26,584 nt of DNA from JAVBPA01 sp031549925 (lineage in GTDB: Bacteria > Bacillota > Clostridia > Oscillospirales > CAG-272), in contig JAVBPA010000014.1 of NCBI GenBank assembly GCA_031549925.1, positions 1 through 26,584 of the forward strand, in the 5' to 3' direction. The notes under the pieces are model-generated. The model was not told the DNA's origin. It ran no database searches and worked only from the letters and a program-made list of their open reading frames with translations. Below, in pieces: positions 21,799 through 26,584 of the stretch (position 1 is the stretch's first letter; each line of letters starts with the position of its first letter). A program made the translations under genes and the position numbers.

Positions 21799-23268
21799 AT
21801 GAAACGTTCATTTGCATTAATGCTTAGTGTATTAATGCTTGTTTCTGTGATTGCATCTTGCGCCGAAGCTAAAGACGATAAAGGAAATAATACTTCTGTT
21901 CCGGATGTTGCGGATCAAACCGAAACCGAAACCGTGCTTTCCGACGATATTCCCGAAATGAATCTCGAAGGATTTGACTTCCGTATGTTAATCCGCAACG
22001 ACAAAGGCTGGATTGAAGACATGTATTCCGAATCGATCAGCGGAGATACCATGAATGACGCTATATACGATCGCAATGCCAGAGTCGGAGACAGATTCAA
22101 TGTCAATTATACGATGATTCCTTCGTCAAACTCGAATTATGATACCGATGGTATCAAATCGATAACAAGCGGTGATGACGCATATGAAATTATAGTTCCC
22201 CACGCCCGGGCTTCTTTTATTTACGCAATGCAAAAACTTATCACTGACTGGAACAGTAATGAACTTACATATATAAATCTAGACAAACCGTGGTGGGATC
22301 AATCCGCTCGTGAAAATTTGAGCATTAATCATTTGCTTTATATGATGATAGGTGATATTAGTTATAAAAATCTCGGTTCTACAAATTCCATGCTTTTCAA
22401 TAAATCAATTTTCGACGATTTAAATCTTGATTATCCGTATCAGCTTGTAAAAGAAAACAAATGGACTTTTGATAAATTTACGGAATACGCCGTGCAATGT
22501 GTATCTGATCTAAACGGTGACGGAAGTATAAAATTTGCTGACGATCAGCTTGGTTATGTAACCGACGAATGGATAGGTCCTATTCAGGTTTTATATTCGG
22601 GCAATCAGCGTATAGTTCAAAAAGATGAAGACGATCTTCCTTATTTGAGTCTTAATACCGAAACTACTGTTACTCTGTTTGAAAAATATTTTGCTTTGCT
22701 TGACAGTGACGCAGCACACTGTTCAGCTTGGGAAGGTCTTGATTCATCCACCGCTTCAGCAACGGGTATATACGGGCGTTTTATCCGCAATCAAGCTGCT
22801 TTCCTTGACACCAACCTAAAGGGTATAATTTTCCTTCGTGATATGGAAGCCAATTTTGGTATAGTACCATGGCCTAAATTGAACGAAAATATCGATAAAT
22901 ATTATTCCAACGTCGACGCGGGTTGTAACCTTATTATCATTCCTATAACGAATCAGCATTTGGAAGAAACATCTGTTGTTCTTGAAGCTCTTTGTGCGGA
23001 AGGTTATAAAACCGTTGTTCCCGCATATTTCGAAATTGCTCTTTCTACAAAGTATGCCCGCGACGAAGAAAGTGCGGAAATGCTTAATATAATCAAAACC
23101 GCAAGGGTTTATGACCTCGGTTATTATGATAACAACAACGCGCTGAACAGCATAGGCCGTGATATGTTCTTAGGTAAAAAACGCGATTTTGCCTCTCTTT
23201 ACACAAAAAGCGAAAAATCAGTTAACAATCAAATAGAAAAAACTATAAAAGCTTACACATCCGAATGA
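21799..23268 (+). CDS. ABC transporter extracellular solute-binding lipoprotein
   Basis: A 489-aa lipoprotein. The signal peptide MKRSFALMLSVLMLVSVIAS ends at a lipobox before the cysteine in VIASC. A low-complexity acidic linker follows, then a family-1-type solute-binding body with typical segments: MNDAIYDRNARVGDRFNVNY, DGIKSITSGDDAYEIIVPHA, NSMLFNKSIFDDL, WTFDKFTEYAVQC, and GIVPWPKLNENIDKYYSN. It would capture a sugar or oligosaccharide outside the cell and deliver it to a permease. No permease or ATPase gene is in this window, so it is an orphan here. GAGGAGA lies 8 nt before the ATG. Repeat copy 6 begins 6 nt after its stop and a strong terminator follows at 23407. Confidence 0.88.
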   Translation: MKRSFALMLSVLMLVSVIASCAEAKDDKGNNTSVPDVADQTETETVLSDDIPEMNLEGFDFRMLIRNDKGWIEDMYSESISGDTMNDAIYDRNARVGDRFNVNYTMIPSSNSNYDTDGIKSITSGDDAYEIIVPHARASFIYAMQKLITDWNSNELTYINLDKPWWDQSARENLSINHLLYMMIGDISYKNLGSTNSMLFNKSIFDDLNLDYPYQLVKENKWTFDKFTEYAVQCVSDLNGDGSIKFADDQLGYVTDEWIGPIQVLYSGNQRIVQKDEDDLPYLSLNTETTVTLFEKYFALLDSDAAHCSAWEGLDSSTASATGIYGRFIRNQAAFLDTNLKGIIFLRDMEANFGIVPWPKLNENIDKYYSNVDAGCNLIIIPITNQHLEETSVVLEALCAEGYKTVVPAYFEIALSTKYARDEESAEMLNIIKTARVYDLGYYDNNNALNSIGRDMFLGKKRDFASLYTKSEKSVNNQIEKTIKAYTSE

Positions 23269-23273
23269 CAGAC

Positions 23274-23394
23274 AAAAGTTTTGCGGCCAGTCAACTTGTT
23301 GACTTTAGTTTACTTGTTGACTTTAGTTTACTTTTGACTTTGGTCTACTTGTTTACCATGATTTTCTCAAAAGCAACCGCGTCCCCACAACCTC
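23274..23394 (-). repeat. Intergenic palindromic repeat, copy 6 (with degenerate 18-bp units)
   Basis: Read on the minus strand: outer end GGAGGTTGTGGGGACGCGG, then TTGCTTTTGAGAAAA, degenerate units, and the inner end AGTTGACTGGCCGCAAAACTTTT. On the plus strand, units lie at 23289-23306 (the dyad-forming variant), 23307-23324 (perfect) and 23325-23341 (17 bp, one base lost), followed by a further decayed stretch to about 23357. It starts 6 nt after the stop of the solute-binding protein. Confidence 0.85.
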
Positions 23395-23406
23395 CTATCT
23401 TCAATT

Positions 23407-23434
23407 AGAACCGGGCAAAGCCCGGTTCTTTATT
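23407..23434 (+). terminator. Intrinsic terminator after the solute-binding protein gene
   Basis: A perfect 10-bp stem AGAACCGGGC (23407-23416) and GCCCGGTTCT (23420-23429) with loop AAA is followed by TTTATT on the plus strand. It lies between convergent genes. On the minus strand there is no T run, so it serves mainly the plus-strand gene. Confidence 0.85.
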
Positions 23435-23930
23435 ATGTTTTTGATATCGAATTAAGCGGAATCCAAAATTCTACGATTCTATTTTCTTTAAATTTTCCTC
23501 CGTGGTCATATAAATAAATTGAAAATTTCGATTCTTCCACTTTTCCGTCTGCGTCCCACTTAGCCCATTCATATACATCTTTTTGTTTTTCAACCCATTT
23601 TTCAATATCATAATATTGCGGATCCAAATCTGTTTTATAATCCAAATCAAACACAGCATATGTAACCGTTGGAACTTTCAAATATTCCCAAGCAGTTCCG
23701 AAAGCTTCCTTGGTTACTTCAAGACCCGTAAAAACATAAGAATTATCAAGATGAAACCAAAGAGAATGTCCCTGATGTCCGTTTACAAGATGATGATGGA
23801 TGTATTTTTCGTCGTTGTTTCCTTTTTGGTCATATTCTTCCCATTTATCCCATTCGTTTCTGCCGTCGTATTTCACAAGACAACCCGCTAAAAGTAATTC
23901 TTTATTTTCAATAATTTTTACAGGTTCCAT
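23433..23930 (-). CDS. GyrI-like/effector-binding domain protein
   Basis: A 165-aa protein that appears to be a stand-alone GyrI-like (AraC effector-binding, SOUL/HEBP-like) domain. The typical end VEFWIPL at about 153-159, the preceding FSIYLYDHGGKFKENR, and the middle TYAVFDLDYKTD support this. There is no helix-turn-helix region. The N-terminal part contains a His-rich stretch, YIHHHLVNGHQGHSLWFHLD, unusual for the family and possibly a metal or ligand site. Relatives bind small hydrophobic or cationic compounds; some hydrolyse them. AAGGAT lies about 9 nt before the ATG. It follows the radical SAM gene by 47 bp on the same strand and is probably co-transcribed. Confidence 0.65.
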   Translation of the reverse strand: MEPVKIIENKELLLAGCLVKYDGRNEWDKWEEYDQKGNNDEKYIHHHLVNGHQGHSLWFHLDNSYVFTGLEVTKEAFGTAWEYLKVPTVTYAVFDLDYKTDLDPQYYDIEKWVEKQKDVYEWAKWDADGKVEESKFSIYLYDHGGKFKENRIVEFWIPLNSISKT

Positions 23931-23977
23931 AATTATTTATCCTTTTATAAAAAAATTTTAAAGTATAATTATTTTAT

Positions 23978-25213
23978 TTATACAGGGAGACAACCGTCGC
24001 CGAGTGATTCTCCTATAGACAACTGGTCGAGCCCTGTTACTAAATATTTGCGGATATCCGGAGAATCAAGCACATTTTTCCCTTCGTATACACCGTTGCA
24101 AGTAATAAAATATTTGCATCTTTTGAGAGCAACACGCATTTGTTTTAATACATCAAAAGTAATCTTGCAATGTTTTCTTGCTTCCAATATCTTTTTCGCA
24201 TAAGTAATACCTATCCCCGGAACGCGGATCAATGTTTCAAAGTCCGCCGTGTTAACTTCTGCCGGATATATGTCAAGATGACGTAATGCCCATGCGGCTT
24301 TGGGATCTATATCCTGTTCCAAAAGATTATAATTTTCGGGTGTGACATCATCGGGCGTAAAACCGTAAAGCTGTAATAATCTGTCGGCTTGATAAAGCCT
24401 TGCCATACGCCAGTAGGGAGTTTGTTTTAATTTTATATTTTCTTCTTCATAACCGATAGCTTCATATTTAAATCTGAAAGCTGTATAGTAAACTCTCGCT
24501 AAACGGTATTTATCGTACATTGCTCTTGCCAGTATCATTATTGTCCGGTCGTCTTCATCGGTGCTTCCCGCCATTAACTGCGTTGTCTGAGAAGTCGCAA
24601 ATTTTCTTTTTTCTTCTTTTGATTCGTATATCATAGAAGAAGCCTGCCCCATAGGAGTTAGGATATTCGTTCTTGTTTTTTGTTTCGCTATATGTTTATA
24701 GCCTTCGCTTTTGGCGACTTCGATATTTACGCTGAGTCTGTTGGCATACAATCCTGTTTTTTCGATAAGCTTCGGATCTGCTCCGGGCATTATTTTCGCA
24801 TGGAGATAACCTCTGTAATTATATTCTTCTCTCATGATTTTTACACATTCCGCTATACGTTCCTGCGTATAATCGGCGTTTTTATATATGCAAGAAGATA
24901 AAAATACACCGTGTCCGTTGCGTTTTCCCTCATTCGAGGCAATTTCCGCAAGTTCTCTCGGTTCGTTGCAATAAGTATTTTTACCCGCATTTGAAGCTCT
25001 GCAGCCGCAGTACGCACAATTAAAAACACATCCCGAAGCTAAAAACATTTTGGGTATCTTTGGAGGATTCGGAGGAGCTTTTATATCTGAAGCACACAGA
25101 ATAGCGATTTGTTCCGCATCGCTGTCACCCGATACTTCGTATTCGGAATCTTTTCTCATGAGATGTATTAATTTTTCTGTGTCGGGTTTTTCATTTATTA
25201 TTATATTTGACAT
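23978..25213 (-). CDS. Putative DNA modification/repair radical SAM protein (TIGR03916 type)
   Basis: A 411-aa protein. The radical SAM cluster motif is CVFNCAYC (C62, C66, C69), preceded by PKMFLASG. The C-terminal helix-hairpin-helix segment LIRVPGIGITYAKKILEARK (about 328-347) suggests DNA binding. The family is usually encoded beside a uracil-DNA-glycosylase-like partner and is thought to act in DNA repair or modification; the reaction is unproven. No such partner lies next to it here: the downstream gene is GyrI-like and the upstream gene is CotH-like. The ATG at 25213 has AGGA about 10 nt upstream. Transcription probably starts from the strong promoter at 25252-25280, embedded in a long dyad. 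Confidence 0.88.
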   Translation of the reverse strand: MSNIIINEKPDTEKLIHLMRKDSEYEVSGDSDAEQIAILCASDIKAPPNPPKIPKMFLASGCVFNCAYCGCRASNAGKNTYCNEPRELAEIASNEGKRNGHGVFLSSCIYKNADYTQERIAECVKIMREEYNYRGYLHAKIMPGADPKLIEKTGLYANRLSVNIEVAKSEGYKHIAKQKTRTNILTPMGQASSMIYESKEEKRKFATSQTTQLMAGSTDEDDRTIMILARAMYDKYRLARVYYTAFRFKYEAIGYEEENIKLKQTPYWRMARLYQADRLLQLYGFTPDDVTPENYNLLEQDIDPKAAWALRHLDIYPAEVNTADFETLIRVPGIGITYAKKILEARKHCKITFDVLKQMRVALKRCKYFITCNGVYEGKNVLDSPDIRKYLVTGLDQLSIGESLGDGCLPV

Positions 25214-25222
25214 AATAAAACA

Positions 25223-25280
25223 ATCCTAATATGTGGTTAGTTTATAAAACAATTGTACCACAATATTAGGATAATGTCAA
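25223..25280 (-). promoter_or_regulatory. Promoter of the radical SAM gene within a long inverted repeat
   Basis: On the minus strand TTGACA (25275-25280), 17 nt, TACAAT (25252-25257). The 15-bp arm CCACAATATTAGGAT (25258-25272) fills the spacer. Its counterpart ATCCTAATATGTGG (25223-25236, one base shorter) lies in the leader and includes the AGGA ribosome binding site. Only one arm would be transcribed, so this is more likely a two-site DNA operator than an RNA hairpin. Confidence 0.75.
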
Positions 25281-25308
25281 CAAGTTTCCGAATATACGTA
25301 ATATATTT

Positions 25309-26584
25309 TTACTTTCCGATATTATTAAGCAGCCATTCATGTCGGTTTTTTAACCAATTACGCAAACTTTCCAAATATTCTTCATAAGTTTCAAAAGTTT
25401 CTCTCGATTCATAGGGACCGTACAATATATCAAGTTTTAAACCAGTATCGGTGTAATTTCTTAATAAAGATGTTTTATGATTTTCGTATAAAGTGTCTAT
25501 AACATTTTTCCCGAATTCATTATCTTCATACAAATTTACTATCTTATCTGACAATTCAATATATCTGGCATAAACAAGTTTACGAAAATTTTCGTCGCGT
25601 ATTAATACTCTATACCAATCGTTATTAATCCATAATCCGTGAGTGCTATCTCCGCTTTTATCTCCCCATCCTTCCTCTCCTCCGTCATAATTTAAATATG
25701 TACGATATTCAAATACATTTCTCTCATCGCTTATATTTCCCATAGACATGTCAACGTCCCATACAGGGCTGCAATATATCTTATTATCACATATATAATA
25801 TCTGGTTGAAAATACACCGAAATCAATATCTTTTATTAATTCATATAGTATGTAGTAATCAACAAAAGAATTAACATCTATATATTTTTCATAGTTTTCC
25901 ATATTAACGCTATTTACAGCAGCATCAGTTTCATTTAAAAAATTTTGAAGCCAATTAATTTGATCTTCTGAAGCATTTTCTGGTTCATTAATTTCGAATC
26001 TTAATTTTAACAAATTGCTTTTTATATATTTTATATCTTCTTCTTCGCGTGATATGTTTTTTTCTATTAAAAATTCTTTTCCGGTTTTTCTTTCTACTAC
26101 CCTTTTATATACATTATCTGCCGGTTCAACAAAAAGATAATTACCTTTATATTCACTGTTTATCCACAAGTCTACATAGCGAAAATTCGGTGTACAAGGT
26201 AATCTTAAATATGAAGAAAATGTATATGCCAAAGATGTTCTTATTAACGATTTATCGAATGTATTGGCAAGTAAAACCCATTTATTTTCTTCATGCATTC
26301 CAAAAACAGATTGATCCGAAGAAAGTTTTAATGTAAAAGAAGATTTTATTTTAATTTGTGCTGAAATGTTCCCTCTTATTTTTAATTGGGCGTTTTTATC
26401 AATAATTGTATCGTTGTTTTTATTTTGCGGATCAATAAAAGCGACTGTTACAGAAGTATATTCTGTTGTTAAAGGAAGTTCACTCACATCATTTATAAAA
26501 ATTTGCGGAATATCATTATAACGATATTTTAATTCCTCAATTGACTTTTCTACTTTTTCTTTATATCCTTCTAAAACGCTGTAA
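25309..26584 (-). CDS. CotH kinase family protein (5' end beyond the window)
   Basis: At least 425 residues are present and the frame is open to the window edge. An internal GTG at 26487 is not the real start, because residues before it (NDIPQIFIND) match the usual CotH beginning. Family features follow: NAQLKIRGNIS, SFTLKLSSD, KWVLLANTFDKSLIRTSLAY with the kinase Lys/Arg region, VDLWINSEYKGNYLFVEPAD, and PVWDVDMSMGN, the metal-binding Asp motif. CotH kinases phosphorylate proteins, as in Bacillus spore coat, but in gut Clostridia they are also found as large surface proteins. The N-terminal targeting signal is not visible. The stop lies 28 nt before the radical SAM promoter. Confidence 0.85.
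   Translation of the reverse strand, partial: YSVLEGYKEKVEKSIEELKYRYNDIPQIFINDVSELPLTTEYTSVTVAFIDPQNKNNDTIIDKNAQLKIRGNISAQIKIKSSFTLKLSSDQSVFGMHEENKWVLLANTFDKSLIRTSLAYTFSSYLRLPCTPNFRYVDLWINSEYKGNYLFVEPADNVYKRVVERKTGKEFLIEKNISREEEDIKYIKSNLLKLRFEINEPENASEDQINWLQNFLNETDAAVNSVNMENYEKYIDVNSFVDYYILYELIKDIDFGVFSTRYYICDNKIYCSPVWDVDMSMGNISDERNVFEYRTYLNYDGGEEGWGDKSGDSTHGLWINNDWYRVLIRDENFRKLVYARYIELSDKIVNLYEDNEFGKNVIDTLYENHKTSLLRNYTDTGLKLDILYGPYESRETFETYEEYLESLRNWLKNRHEWLLNNIGK

Noticed and set aside
25223..25272. Inverted repeat read as an RNA hairpin or terminator of the CotH-like gene
   Set aside because: For the promoter-driven transcript only one arm is transcribed, and for read-through from the CotH-like gene no T run follows. 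A DNA operator explains the overlap with the promoter better.

Overview
The window looks like a chromosome fragment from a low-GC, Gram-positive anaerobe of the Clostridia, probably a gut or rumen type. The grounds are an AT-rich composition, strong AGGAGG-type ribosome binding sites, several TTG starts, consensus sigma-A promoters, and Bacillota-type families (VanZ, EpsG, CotH, a TSCPD/TIGR03905 protein, lipobox lipoproteins). The taxon is inferred. No tRNA, rRNA, transposase, phage or CRISPR genes were seen.

Layout. 75-2442 (minus) holds a WbpM/CapD-type nucleotide-sugar dehydratase followed by a VanZ-like protein. It diverges from 2668-4855 (plus), a Gfo/Idh/MocA oxidoreductase and a TIM-barrel sugar isomerase/epimerase, and both sides have a perfect TTGACA-17-TATAAT promoter. 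5149-6063 (minus) is a secreted CBM9-like surface protein. 6362-11299 (minus) is a likely operon: two paralogous TIM-barrel hydrolase-like proteins, a D-amino-acid/class IV aminotransferase and a ceramidase-like lipoprotein. Two palindromes lie at its promoter. 11412-12269 (minus) is a YihY/BrkB membrane protein with no canonical start codon. 12538-15825 (plus) encodes an EpsG-like membrane protein, a small membrane protein and a GH32/GH43-like beta-propeller enzyme. 15988-19677 (plus) encodes a second, cytoplasmic ceramidase-like protein, a fucose/arabinose-isomerase-like protein and a SIS-domain sugar-phosphate isomerase. 20077-23268 (plus) has a CNNM/CorC transporter-like protein, a TSCPD protein and an orphan solute-binding lipoprotein. 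23433-26584 (minus) has a GyrI-like protein, a radical SAM DNA-repair-associated protein and a CotH kinase-like gene running off the window.

How it fits together. Most genes suit uptake and breakdown of carbohydrate-related compounds: sugar binding, glycosidase-like enzymes, NAD(P)-dependent sugar oxidation, TIM-barrel epimerisation, sugar isomerases and a solute-binding protein. Two ceramidase-like hydrolases in two separate operons are the unusual component. The substrates cannot be read from sequence.

The most striking unexplained structure is a family of at least six intergenic repeats (1-70, 4860-5088, 8791-8842, 12290-12398, 17519-17627, 23274-23394). They share hairpin-forming ends of the type GTAC..CGGTCGCTTTT..AAAAGC and carry zero to five copies of an 18-bp tandem unit. 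Most lie within about 20 nt of a stop codon. They look like a non-autonomous palindromic element family, possibly doubling as transcription terminators.
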